Shown here piece after piece: positions 56,440 through 64,000 of a stretch of DNA of 64,000 nucleotides. The stretch is from Actinoplanes sp. M2I2 (lineage in GTDB: Bacteria > Actinomycetota > Actinomycetes > Mycobacteriales > Micromonosporaceae). Location of the stretch: NCBI RefSeq assembly GCF_023544445.1, contig NZ_JALPVJ010000011.1, positions 124,001 through 188,000 of the forward strand, given 5' to 3'. The notes under the pieces are model-generated. The model had not been told where the DNA came from. It saw nothing but the letters and a program-made list of their open reading frames with translations, and made no database searches. The position numbers were made by a program, and so were the translations under genes. How positions within the stretch are numbered: position 1 is the first letter of the stretch; every line of letters starts with the position of its first letter.

Positions 56440-57579
56440 ATGATCGTGACTGTGCGGGTACGGGTCGAGGACGCGAGGCGGATCTGGCTGCGGGCGCAAC
56501 GGCTGAGCACCGCCGAGCCGTTCGGGGCGGGGCCGCAGGCGGTCGCGGCGGCGGTGACCCATCTGGGGTACGTGCAGATCGACACGATCCACGTCATCGA
56601 GCGCGCCCACCACCACATCCTGTTCAACCGCATCCCGGCCTATCGGCGAGCCGACCTGCGCCGGGCGCAGAGCGTCGACAAGAGCGTGTTCGAGACGTGG
56701 ACGCACGCCTTGTCGTACGTGCCGGCCGCGGACCTGCGGTTCTTCCTGCCGCAGATGCGGGAGCTGCGGACCGGGCCGTGGCACCGCAACGCCGGCCCGC
56801 AGGACGTGCGGCGCGTGGTGGCCCGGGTGCGCGAGGGCGGCCCGCTGACGATCCGCGACATCACCGACGACGTGCTGGTCGACAAGGACTGGGCCTGGGC
56901 CAGCCGGAAGCCTTCCAAGCTGGCCCTGGAGGTGGCGTTCACGTGGGGGCTGCTGACGGTCAGCGAACGGGCCGGCATGGTCAAGACGTACGAGCTGATG
57001 GACCGGCACTTCGGCTGGGACAAGCCGCCGCGCCCGGCCACCGCGCGGCAGGAGCTGGCGTACCGGCTGGACCGGGCCCTGCGCAGTCAGGGGGTGGTCA
57101 GCCTGGCGTCGGTGTGTTTCCACGCGCCCCGGCTCAAGCCCGCGGTCCGCGACCTGATCGGGCAACGGGTCCGCCGCGGGCAGCTGGTGGCCGTGGACGT
57201 CGCCGGCGTCGAGCACTGGGCCACCCCGCAGACCCTGGACATCATCCCGCCGGCGCCGGAGGTCGCCGCCGTCCGGTTGCTGTCGCCGTTCGACCCGCTG
57301 ATCATCCAGCGGGACCGGCTGGAGTTGTTGTTCGGCTACCGGCACGTGTTCGAGGCGTACGTGCCGAAACCGCGCCGGCGGTACGGCTATTTCGCGCTGC
57401 CGGTGCTGGCCGGTGACCGGATCGTCGCCGCGATCGACCTGAAGACCGACCGGGCCGCCGGCCGGCTGCTGGTGCAGCAGTGGACGTGGGTCGGCGACGG
57501 CGACGAGCGCACCCACCGCGCGGTCGTCGACGCGGAACTGGAACGCTTCGAACGGTTCCAGCTCGAACCGCCCGGCTGA
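56440..57579 (+). CDS. YcaQ-like winged-helix DNA glycosylase family protein
   Basis: A protein of about 379 residues. The ATG at 56440 is listed; because TATCTT (56433-56438) looks like a -10 box directly before it, a leaderless start at GTG 56446 is equally likely. YVQIDTIHVIERAHHHILFN is the QxDxxxxxxRAHH signature of the HTH_42/YcaQ family, and LLSPFDPLIIQRDRLELLFG is its conserved C-terminal motif. Tandem winged helices make up the rest. E. coli YcaQ unhooks interstrand DNA crosslinks as a glycosylase, and Streptomyces relatives protect against DNA-alkylating antibiotics. A DNA-repair role is likely. Confidence 0.88.
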   Translation: MIVTVRVRVEDARRIWLRAQRLSTAEPFGAGPQAVAAAVTHLGYVQIDTIHVIERAHHHILFNRIPAYRRADLRRAQSVDKSVFETWTHALSYVPAADLRFFLPQMRELRTGPWHRNAGPQDVRRVVARVREGGPLTIRDITDDVLVDKDWAWASRKPSKLALEVAFTWGLLTVSERAGMVKTYELMDRHFGWDKPPRPATARQELAYRLDRALRSQGVVSLASVCFHAPRLKPAVRDLIGQRVRRGQLVAVDVAGVEHWATPQTLDIIPPAPEVAAVRLLSPFDPLIIQRDRLELLFGYRHVFEAYVPKPRRRYGYFALPVLAGDRIVAAIDLKTDRAAGRLLVQQWTWVGDGDERTHRAVVDAELERFERFQLEPPG

Positions 57580-57591
57580 GAACCGCCCGGG

Positions 57592-58149
57592 TCACGGCTG
57601 CGGGCGCAGCCCGGCGATCAGGACCTCGACCATTTTGCGGGCGTCGTAGCGCACGTCGTGCTCGGCGCCGATGCACAGGTTGCCGACGCCGCGCATCAGG
57701 GTGAGCGCTTCCACGTCGGAGCGGATCTGCCCGGCCGCTGCGGCCGCGTCCAGCAACTGCGCGCACACCGGCACCAGCCGGTCCAGGAAGTAGGCGTGCA
57801 GCGCCTCGAACCCGGCCTGGTCGCCGCGCAGGACGGCGGCCAGTCCGTGCTTGGTGACCAGGAAGTCGACAAACAGGTTGATCCAGCGGCCCAGGGCCGC
57901 GTACGCGGTGGCGCAGGACTCGAGCAGGGCCGGCCCGGCCTGCGCGCAGGCCTCCACCTGGTGCCGGTAGACGGCGATGATCAGATCGGCGCGGGTCGGG
58001 AAGTGCCGGTAGATGGTGCCCATGCCGACGCCGGCCTTGGCGGCGATGTCGCGCACGGGCGCCTCGACCCCGTCGGCGACGAACACCGCGGCGGCCGCGT
58101 CGAGCAGCGTCTCCTCGTTGCGCCGCGCGTCGGCCCGCTTGCCTGCCAC
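57592..58149 (-). CDS. TetR family transcriptional regulator
   Basis: A 185-residue repressor. The helix-turn-helix is ETLLDAAAAVFVADGVEAPV, then RDIAAKAGVGMGTIYRHFPT; the C-terminal helices (HGLAAVLRGDQAGFEALHAY) match the TetR_C-type ligand domain. It is divergent from the hydrolase/LLM operon at 58297 with a GTTCC/GGAAC-rich intergenic region that probably holds its operators. It is not closely related by eye to the two TetR paralogues in the transposon cargo. Confidence 0.93.
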   Translation of the reverse strand: MAGKRADARRNEETLLDAAAAVFVADGVEAPVRDIAAKAGVGMGTIYRHFPTRADLIIAVYRHQVEACAQAGPALLESCATAYAALGRWINLFVDFLVTKHGLAAVLRGDQAGFEALHAYFLDRLVPVCAQLLDAAAAAGQIRSDVEALTLMRGVGNLCIGAEHDVRYDARKMVEVLIAGLRPQP

Positions 58150-58229
58150 CGTCGTCCCCCGTCACCGCAGCGAAATGCTGTTCCGCTTACCAGCATGCCA
58201 GAGGCGGCATCCGGTCGGCCAGACGGCAC

Positions 58230-58278
58230 TTGCCAATCGGAACATCGCTCCGTATGTTTGCGGAACAAGGTTCCGATT
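58230..58278 (+). promoter_or_regulatory. Promoter with overlapping TetR operators
   Basis: TTGCCA (58230-58235) and TATGTT (58253-58258) are separated by 17 bp and form a good sigma-70-like promoter for the gene at 58297. AATCGGAAC (58235-58243) and its inverse GTTCCGATT (58270-58278), plus the palindrome CGGAACAAGGTTCCG (58261-58275), overlap it. Binding by the divergent TetR is inferred. Confidence 0.65.
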
Positions 58279-58296
58279 AGCAGACGGGAAGCAACC

Positions 58297-59133
58297 ATGG
58301 ACGCCATCATCTCCGTCAAGCCGGTGCGGCTGGCCGCACCCGGGCGCGGCGCCGACCTTCAGGTACGGGTGTCCGCGCCGGTCACCGGCACCGGCCTGCC
58401 GGTCGTCGTGTTCTCCCACGGGTTCGGGTGGTCGCTGGACGGCTATGGCCCGCTGGCCGACCACTGGGCGGCCGCCGGGTTCGTGGTGGTGCAGCCCACC
58501 CATCTGGACTCGCGCACGCTGGCTCTGCCGCCCGAGGACCCGCGGACGCCCGAGATCTGGCGGATCCGCACCGAGGATCTGCTCCGCGTGCTGGACCACC
58601 TCGACGAGCTGGAGAGCGCCGTGCCCGGGCTGGCCGGGCGGGCCGACACCTCCCGGATCACCGTGGCCGGCCACTCGTGGGGCGCCCAGACCGCGAGCAC
58701 CCTGCTCGGGGCGGGCGTGCGCGGCCCCGGCCGGCCCGACCCGCGCGTCACCTCCGGCATCCTGCTGGCGGTCCCCGGCCGCGGCGGGGCCGACCTGAGC
58801 GAGTTCGCCGCCGAGCACCTTGCCTTCATGACCCCCGGCTTCGCCACCATGAGCACCCCGGCCCTGATCGTGGCCGGCGACAAGGACCAGTCCGTGCTGA
58901 CCACCCGCGGCCCCGACTGGTTCACCGACGCCTACCACGACAGCCCGGGGGCCAAGACGCTGCTCACGCTGCACGGCGCGGAACACTCGCTGGGCGGCAT
59001 CGTCGGCCCGGGCGCCGCCGAGACTACCGACGAGAACCCCGAGCGGGTCGCCTACCTGCAGCGGGCCACCGTCGCCTACCTGCGGGGCGAGCCGCTGCCG
59101 GCCGCCGGCCAGGGAGAGCTCGCATGGAAGTGA
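58297..59133 (+). CDS. Alpha/beta hydrolase (chlorophyllase/dienelactone-like)
   Basis: A 278-residue protein from the ATG at 58297. VVVFSHGFGWSLDGYGPLAD has the oxyanion HGFG motif, ITVAGHSWGAQTASTLLGAG the nucleophile elbow G-H-S-W-G, PALIVAGDKDQSVLT the acid, and LTLHGAEHSLGGIVG the catalytic histidine. The family includes chlorophyllase-like and PET-hydrolase-like esterases; no signal peptide is present, so it is cytoplasmic. It overlaps the downstream LLM gene by 10 bp and is probably induced when the divergent TetR binds its ligand. Confidence 0.88.
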   Translation: MDAIISVKPVRLAAPGRGADLQVRVSAPVTGTGLPVVVFSHGFGWSLDGYGPLADHWAAAGFVVVQPTHLDSRTLALPPEDPRTPEIWRIRTEDLLRVLDHLDELESAVPGLAGRADTSRITVAGHSWGAQTASTLLGAGVRGPGRPDPRVTSGILLAVPGRGGADLSEFAAEHLAFMTPGFATMSTPALIVAGDKDQSVLTTRGPDWFTDAYHDSPGAKTLLTLHGAEHSLGGIVGPGAAETTDENPERVAYLQRATVAYLRGEPLPAAGQGELAWK

Positions 59134-59987
59134 AGCCGACCTTCGGCATCATGACCGCGCCCATGCACGTCGGCTACCACGACCTGCTGCGGGTGTGGCA
59201 GCAGGCCGACACGATCGATGCCATCGACCACGCCTGGGTGTTCGACCACCTCATGCCCATCGGCGGCGACCCGGACGGTCCCGTTTTGGAGGGCTGGACG
59301 CTGCTGGCCGCCCTGGCCGCGCTGACCAGCCGGCTCGAGGTGGGCGTGCTGGTCAGCAGCAACCGGTTCCGGCCGCCGGCCGTGCTCGCCAAGATCGCCG
59401 CCACGGTCGACGTGATCGCCGGTGGGCGGCTGCAGTTCGGCATCGGGGTCGGCTCGCGCCCGGATCACCCGCTGGGCCGCCGCGAGTACGACGCGTACGG
59501 GCTGCCGTTCGCCGCGACCGCCGACGCCGTGACCGGTCTCGACGAGGCGTGCACGGTGATCCGGCGGCTGTGGACGGCGACCGAGCCGTTCGACTTCGCC
59601 GGCGAGCGGGTGCGGCTCACCGGCGCCTTCGCCCGGCCCGTGCCCGTACGGGTGCCGCCCGTGCTGATCGGCGGGCGGTCGGCCGCGACGCTGCGGGTGG
59701 CCGCCCGGCACGCCGACATCTGGAACATCCCCGGCGGCGACCACGACGACGTCGTGGCCCGCAGCGCCCTGCTCGACCGGTACTGCGCCGAGCTCGGCCG
59801 CGACCCGGCGGCCATCACCCGCTCGATCCACCTGGCCGCCGACCGGGAGCACCCGCACCGCACGAGGGACGCGATCAACGCGTCGCTGGACGCCGGCTTC
59901 CGGCATTTCGTGCTGAGCGTGCCTGCCCCGTACCCCGACGGGGTGGCGCACTGGCTGGCCGAGCGGGTCATCCCGGCGCGGGGATAG
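59124..59987 (+). CDS. LLM-class oxidoreductase (F420-dependent type)
   Basis: A 287-residue protein from the ATG at 59124 with AGGGAGAG upstream. FGIMTAPMHVGYHDLLRVWQ and HAWVFDHLMPIGGDPDGPVL form the first strands of the luciferase-like barrel. LEVGVLVSSNRFRPPAVLAK, RLQFGIGVGSRPDHPLGRRE and VPVRVPPVLIGGRSAATLRV follow the F420-dependent subgroup pattern common in actinobacteria. Coupled to the hydrolase gene, it likely acts on the same pathway. Substrate unknown. Confidence 0.88.
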   Translation: MEVKPTFGIMTAPMHVGYHDLLRVWQQADTIDAIDHAWVFDHLMPIGGDPDGPVLEGWTLLAALAALTSRLEVGVLVSSNRFRPPAVLAKIAATVDVIAGGRLQFGIGVGSRPDHPLGRREYDAYGLPFAATADAVTGLDEACTVIRRLWTATEPFDFAGERVRLTGAFARPVPVRVPPVLIGGRSAATLRVAARHADIWNIPGGDHDDVVARSALLDRYCAELGRDPAAITRSIHLAADREHPHRTRDAINASLDAGFRHFVLSVPAPYPDGVAHWLAERVIPARG

Positions 59988-59994
59988 CGGCGGG

Positions 59995-60519
59995 TCAGCC
60001 CAGGGCGAACTCCTCCAGGGTCGTCCAGGACGGGCCGGGGCCGGGGCAGCCCACGGCCAGGCGCATCGAGGTCACCCGGGCCCGGACGGGCAGTTTGCCG
60101 GCGACCGCTTCGGCCGCCGCCTTGAGCTCGGCCGGGGGATGGTCGTGCCCGATGGTCAGGTGGGGGACGACCTCGTCGTAGAGGCCCTCGTAGGGCCGGG
60201 CGGCCGGGAACCGGGCGGTCACCGCGGCCGTCAGCGCCTGGAACGGCCCGCACGGCTCGGGGGCCAGCCACACGACGCGCTCACCGAACCAGCCGACCCG
60301 GTCGAAGCTGCAGAAGAACGCGGGCACCCCGGCCGCGGCGCGGCGCAGACCGGTCAGCACCCGCCGGTCGATCTGTGGCGGCGGCAGGAACGGGAACACC
60401 ACGGTGACGTGGGCCGGAACTCCCCAGGAGGCGGCCTGGTCGAGGCGGTCGCGGTGGTCGGCGACGACGGGTTCGGCCTCCGCGACGGCGACGATCAGCG
60501 CGCTGTGGCTCGGTTCCAT
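59995..60519 (-). CDS. 2H phosphoesterase (2'-5' RNA ligase-like)
   Basis: A 174-residue protein. The two histidine motifs of the 2H superfamily are present: PAHVTVVFPFLPP (H-x-T) and VPHLTIGHDHPP (H-x-T). Length and spacing agree with LigT/2'-5' RNA ligase-like proteins, which hydrolyse cyclic phosphodiester bonds in RNA or nucleotides. The gene is convergent with the LLM gene (7-bp gap) and divergent from the kinase at 60675. Confidence 0.88.
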   Translation of the reverse strand: MEPSHSALIVAVAEAEPVVADHRDRLDQAASWGVPAHVTVVFPFLPPPQIDRRVLTGLRRAAAGVPAFFCSFDRVGWFGERVVWLAPEPCGPFQALTAAVTARFPAARPYEGLYDEVVPHLTIGHDHPPAELKAAAEAVAGKLPVRARVTSMRLAVGCPGPGPSWTTLEEFALG

Positions 60520-60674
60520 CGCCGCATTCTGCTGGCCCCGGCACCCGTACGCCAGGGGGCGGCCCTGACGAATGTCACGCCCGGCCCGGGGCCCACGATG
60601 AAGAGCATGACCCTCACCACCAGGGTCACCGCCGCGCGGGACACCGCTCGCGTACGAGCCGTAAGTTCCTCGGT

Positions 60675-61787
60675 ATGACGGCGCAGCGCTACGGGTGGAT
60701 CTTCGCCGCCGTCTGGCTGTTCTACCTCGGCGGCAACGTCAGCGCGCTGCTGGAGCAGCCCAACCTGTACTGGCGGGTCGCCGGGCTGATCTCCGTTGGG
60801 CTGTTCGCCGCCGGTTACCTGTACCTGGTGTCGCGCGGCCGCCGGGCCCCGTCTCCCTGGCGCTGGGTGCCCCCGCCGGGCCCGGCCTCGCCGTCGCGGC
60901 GGCACCTGCGGATCTGGCTCGGGATCGCCGCGCTGCTGGCCCTGTTCGGGTTGCAGGTGCCGGGCTCCGGTGACCACGCGCTGACCTGCCTGGTCTTCGT
61001 CGCCGCGCTGGCCATGGTCAACCTGCCGATCGTGCAGGCCGTGCCGCTGGCGCTGATCCTGTTCGCCGGGGCGGAGATCGCCCCGCGCGCGGTCGACGGG
61101 TGGGCCGACCGCGGCTACGGCCTGGCCGTGCTGCTCGGGTCGCTGGCCACGTACGGGATCCGGATGGCGGCCGAACGCCAGCAGCGCCTCATCGCCGCCC
61201 AGCGCGAGCTGGCCGACCGGGCGGTGGCCGACGAGCGGGCCCGCATCGCCGCCGACCTGCACGACATCCTCGGGCACTCGCTGACCGTGGTCACTGTGAA
61301 GGCCGAACTGGCGCAGCGGCTGCTCGACGTCGACCTCGACCGGGCCCGCCGGGAGCTGGCCGACCTGGAGGCCCTGGCCCGCGACGCGCTGGCCGACGTG
61401 CGGGCCACCGCGATGGGGGTCCGCGGCATCTCCCTGCCGGGCGAGATCGCCGCCGCCCGCGAGGCCCTGGCCGCCGCGAACATCGAGGCGGAGCTGCCCG
61501 GCGCGGCCGACGAGGTGCCGACCCGCAACCGGGAGTTGTTCGCCTGGACCATCCGCGAGGCGGTCACCAACGTGGTGCGGCACAGCTCGGCCCGCCATGT
61601 CCGGGTGCGGCTGGCCCCGGCCGGCGTCGAGATCCTCGACGACGGGGTCGGCTGTGACTCCCCGGCGCCGGGCGGGCAGGGATTGGCCGGGCTGCGCCGG
61701 CGGGCCGAGGCCCTGGGCGGGCGGCTGACGGCCGGGCGCCGCGACGACGAGCCGGGTTTCCGGGTACGCGTGGAGGTACCGGCATGA
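60675..61787 (+). CDS. Sensor histidine kinase (DesK-like)
   Basis: A 370-residue kinase. Five or six membrane segments (WIFAAVWLFYLGGNVSALLE; VAGLISVGLFAAGYLYLVSR; IWLGIAALLALFGLQVPGSG and others) form the sensor. A coiled helix then leads to DERARIAADLHDILGHSLTV, which carries the phospho-accepting histidine, and an HATPase domain follows (WTIREAVTNVVRHSSARHVR; GGQGLAGLRRRAEALGGRLT). It resembles DesK-type membrane-state sensors of Gram-positive bacteria. The regulator gene overlaps by ATGA. Signal unknown. Confidence 0.92.
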   Translation: MTAQRYGWIFAAVWLFYLGGNVSALLEQPNLYWRVAGLISVGLFAAGYLYLVSRGRRAPSPWRWVPPPGPASPSRRHLRIWLGIAALLALFGLQVPGSGDHALTCLVFVAALAMVNLPIVQAVPLALILFAGAEIAPRAVDGWADRGYGLAVLLGSLATYGIRMAAERQQRLIAAQRELADRAVADERARIAADLHDILGHSLTVVTVKAELAQRLLDVDLDRARRELADLEALARDALADVRATAMGVRGISLPGEIAAAREALAAANIEAELPGAADEVPTRNRELFAWTIREAVTNVVRHSSARHVRVRLAPAGVEILDDGVGCDSPAPGGQGLAGLRRRAEALGGRLTAGRRDDEPGFRVRVEVPA

Positions 61788-62395
61788 TCAAGCTGTTGCT
61801 CGCCGACGACCAGGCTCTGGTGCGCGGGGCCATGGCCGCCCTGCTCGACATGGAACCCGACCTGACGGTGGTGGCCGAGGTCGGCCGCGGTGACGAGGTG
61901 GTCGCGGCCGCGCTGGCCGCCGGGCCCGACGTGGCGCTGCTGGACGTGGAGATGCCCGGCCTCGACGGCGTCGCCGCGGCGCGGGCGTTGCATCAGGCGA
62001 TGCCCGCGGTGCGGGTGCTGATGGTGACCACGTTCGGGCGGGCCGGTTATCTGCGCCAGGCCATGGCGGCCGGCGCGGGCGGGTTCATCGTCAAGGACAC
62101 CCCGGCCCGTCAGCTCGCCGACGCGGTCCGCCGGGTGCACGAGGGGCTGCGCGTGGTCGACCCGGGCCTGGCCGCGCAGTCGCTGGCCCAGGGCGACTCG
62201 CCGCTGACCGATCGCGAGTCCGGGGTGCTGCGCGCGGCCCGCGACGGCGGCACGGTCGCCGACATCGCCCGGGAACTGCACCTGTCCGAGGGCACCGTGC
62301 GCAACCACCTGTCCGCGGCGATCGGCAAGACCGGCGCCCGCACGCGGGCCGAGGCCGTACGGCTGGCCGTGGAGAACGGCTGGCTGCTCACTTGA
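61784..62395 (+). CDS. NarL/LuxR-type response regulator (DesR-like)
   Basis: A 203-residue regulator. The receiver begins KLLLADDQALVRGAMAALLD, with the phosphorylation site in DVALLDVEMPGLDGVAAARA and the lysine in GGFIVKDTPARQLA. The output domain is LTDRESGVLRAARDGGTVAD followed by IARELHLSEGTVRNHLSAAI. It is translationally coupled to the DesK-like kinase. Target genes are not evident in the window. Confidence 0.93.
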   Translation: MIKLLLADDQALVRGAMAALLDMEPDLTVVAEVGRGDEVVAAALAAGPDVALLDVEMPGLDGVAAARALHQAMPAVRVLMVTTFGRAGYLRQAMAAGAGGFIVKDTPARQLADAVRRVHEGLRVVDPGLAAQSLAQGDSPLTDRESGVLRAARDGGTVADIARELHLSEGTVRNHLSAAIGKTGARTRAEAVRLAVENGWLLT

Positions 62396-62431
62396 GCATT
62401 CCCCGGCACCTTTTCTGAGAGCAACCAATCA

Positions 62432-62456
62432 GCAACCGTGAGTGACCTCCGGTTGC
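62432..62456. terminator. Small hairpin between response regulator and sigma factor
   Basis: GCAACCG-N11-CGGTTGC, a perfect 7-bp stem, 37 bp after the response regulator stop. It could be a weak terminator or a regulatory dyad of the sigma-factor promoter. Confidence 0.35.
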
Positions 62457-62510
62457 ACCCGGCGCCCACAAAAGTTCCCTCCTGTCAGCAACGACAAGGG
62501 GGAACCACCG

Positions 62511-63353
62511 ATGAACGCCACCACGACCGTCAGCCGCGAGCAGGAAACACTGATCCGCGAGAACATGGCCCTGGTCGGCCACATGGTGCGCGAGCTGCTG
62601 TTCAAGGTTCCGCCGCACGTGCACCGCGACGACCTCGCCTCGGCCGGCTACACCGCGCTGGTCACCGCCGCCCAGGCGTTCGACCCGGCCCGCGGCATCC
62701 CGTTCGGCCGCTTCGCCGCCCTGCGGGTGCGCGGCGCCCTGCTCGACGAGCTGCGCGGCCTCGACTGGGCCAGCCGGTCGGTGCGGGCCCGCGCCCGCCG
62801 CGCCGAGCAGGCCCGCCAGGAGCTCACCGCCCAGCTGGGCCGCACCCCGACCGACACCGAGCTGGCGTCGCTGCTGGGCGTCGGCGTCAGCGAGCTGGCC
62901 AACGTGCAGGACGACGTGCAGCGCGCCGCCGTGCTGTCGCTGCAGGGCTTCGCGGCCGGCACCGCCGAGGAGATGGTCACCGAGACCTCGCTCAACCCCG
63001 AGGAGATGCTGCTGCACCGCGAGCGCATCGGCTACCTGCACGACGCCGTCGCCGTGCTGCCCGAGCGGCTGCGCTTCGTCGTCGAGGCGTCGTTCCTGCG
63101 CGAGCGGCCCCTCTCCGAGGTCGCGGCCGAGCTGGGCGTCACCGAGTCGCGGGTGTCGCAGCTGCGCACCGAGGCCCTCGCCCTGCTCAAGGACGGCCTG
63201 ACCACCCACATGGACCAGCAGGACACCGGCGCGGCCAAGGACGGCTGCGTCGCCCGCCGCCGCGCCGTCTACGCCGCCAAGATCGCCGCCCGTACCACGA
63301 TGGCATCCCGCCTGGGCGCCACCGACCTCCAGGGCCTGCGCACCGCCGCCTGA
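62511..63353 (+). CDS. FliA/WhiG-type sigma factor
   Basis: A 280-residue sigma-70-family protein from the ATG at 62511, with AAGGGGGAA upstream. Region 2 contains MALVGHMVRELLFKVPPHVH and FAALRVRGALLDELRGLDWA; the DELR-x-x-D-W sequence is a signature of the FliA/WhiG (sigma-28) group. Region 3 (RAEQARQELTAQLGRTPTDT) and region 4 (RPLSEVAAELGVTESRVSQL) are present, so it is larger than an ECF factor. Such factors direct flagellar genes or sporulation in filamentous actinobacteria; either role fits a spore-motile actinoplanete. No flagellar gene is in the window to decide. Confidence 0.88.
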   Translation: MNATTTVSREQETLIRENMALVGHMVRELLFKVPPHVHRDDLASAGYTALVTAAQAFDPARGIPFGRFAALRVRGALLDELRGLDWASRSVRARARRAEQARQELTAQLGRTPTDTELASLLGVGVSELANVQDDVQRAAVLSLQGFAAGTAEEMVTETSLNPEEMLLHRERIGYLHDAVAVLPERLRFVVEASFLRERPLSEVAAELGVTESRVSQLRTEALALLKDGLTTHMDQQDTGAAKDGCVARRRAVYAAKIAARTTMASRLGATDLQGLRTAA

Positions 63354-63387
63354 TCGGGGCCGCAGCCCTAGGGGGAAGATCGACGGC

Positions 63388-64000
63388 ATGGACACCGCTG
63401 CCGCGCTTGCCGATGACCTGCTCGACGTTCTGGCCCGGGAGGACCCGCTCAACGAGTTCCTGCAGGGCCTGCCGGGCTACGAGCATCTCCTCAGCGACCA
63501 TGACGAGGCAGCCGAACAGGGGCTGCGCCGGCGCGCGGCCGAGCTGGCCGCCCGGGCCGGGCAGGACCGCCCGGACCGGGTCACCCGGGCGGTGGTCGCC
63601 CAGCAGGCGGCCGCCCTGATCGACCGGCTCGACGCGCGGCTGGTCGAGCACACGATGGCCGACTACGTGCTCTCGCCGCTGGTGCGGCTGCTGACCATGG
63701 TGCCGGCCGTGCGCCCGGCCGGTGTGGCCCAGGAACAGGCCTACCTGGCCCGGCTCGCGGCCGTCCCCGCGTACCTGGCCGGGGTCACCGGGCGCCACCG
63801 CGCCGGGGTCGCCGCCGGGCGCACCCCGGTCGCCGAGCGGGCCCGGTACGCGATCGCCCGCCTCGACCGGTATCTGGCCGACCCGGCAGGTGACCCGTTG
63901 CGGCAGCCACCGCTGACCGGGTCGCGCGAGGCCGAACGCGACCGGTTGCTCCAAGGCACGGTCCGCCCGGCCCTGGCCGCCTACCGCGAGGCGCTCGACG
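63388..64000 (+). CDS. DUF885-like protein (3' end outside window)
   Basis: The frame is open from the ATG at 63388 to the window edge, 204 codons. The start (AAALADDLLDVLAREDPLNE), then YEHLLSDHDEAAEQGLRRRA, VEHTMADYVLSPLVRLLTMV and AAVPAYLAGVTGRHRAGVAA match the helical N-terminal part of DUF885 proteins, a zinc-metallopeptidase-like family whose HExxH site is in the missing C-terminal part. It begins 34 bp after the sigma factor and may be co-transcribed. Confidence 0.78.
   Translation, partial: MDTAAALADDLLDVLAREDPLNEFLQGLPGYEHLLSDHDEAAEQGLRRRAAELAARAGQDRPDRVTRAVVAQQAAALIDRLDARLVEHTMADYVLSPLVRLLTMVPAVRPAGVAQEQAYLARLAAVPAYLAGVTGRHRAGVAAGRTPVAERARYAIARLDRYLADPAGDPLRQPPLTGSREAERDRLLQGTVRPALAAYREALD

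Overview
The window is high-GC actinobacterial DNA. GTG starts, overlapping GTGA/ATGA gene junctions, many LuxR-type two-component pairs, mycothiol- and F420/flavin-type enzymes and a FliA/WhiG-type sigma factor fit a filamentous actinomycete. An Actinoplanes-like member of the Micromonosporaceae is my guess (inference; no rRNA or tRNA is present to test it).

Positions 1-20,630 are ordinary chromosome. They hold a thioesterase fragment, a small winged-helix regulator, a TerC membrane protein behind a probable manganese (yybP-ykoY) riboswitch, a decayed methyltransferase, a YCII protein coupled to an ECF42-type sigma factor, an Lrp regulator divergent from an EamA exporter, an operon of serine hydrolase, lipoprotein and membrane alpha/beta hydrolase, and two kinase/response-regulator pairs. 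One of these pairs is divergent from an FtsX-type ABC transporter.

Positions 20,631-51,287 form one complete Tn7-like transposon of 30,657 bp. The ends can be read to the base. Both begin TGTCCTGGCTCCG(C/T)GT and match at 25 of 26 positions in inverted orientation. Further copies of a 20-bp putative TnsB site lie inside each end, and the element is flanked by a 5-bp duplication, CCGGT. The transposition genes (37.1-43.1 kb) lie inside the element: an inactivated tyrosine-recombinase/TniQ fusion, TnsA (missing one catalytic Asp), TnsB (intact DDE) and TnsC. Cargo to the left is an active tyrosine recombinase, a probable short type II CBASS operon (CD-NTase, E2-like protein, membrane protein) preceded by sigma-like, HTH and ImmA/IrrE-protease genes, and a 9.5-kb oxidoreductase island with seven copies of one palindromic operator (AAGTGGA-N8-TCCACTT) and two TetR paralogues. 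Cargo to the right is a second probable conflict system, with a 1170-residue kinase-like/NTPase/TPR protein, a LuxR-type regulator, a small protein and a membrane protein, followed by a PIN-like protein and two small coupled genes.

Positions 51,288-64,000 return to chromosome: two gene remnants beside the insertion (aminoglycoside phosphotransferase and methyltransferase), a fused SecDF with a strong terminator, DHFR-like, GNAT, YcaQ-like and TetR/hydrolase/LLM genes, a 2H phosphoesterase, a third two-component pair, a FliA/WhiG-type sigma factor and a partial DUF885 gene.

The most novel item is the transposon's target selector. A recombination-dead tyrosine recombinase is fused in one polypeptide to TniQ, in an element that also carries an intact tyrosine recombinase, a possibly nuclease-defective TnsA and two candidate anti-phage systems.
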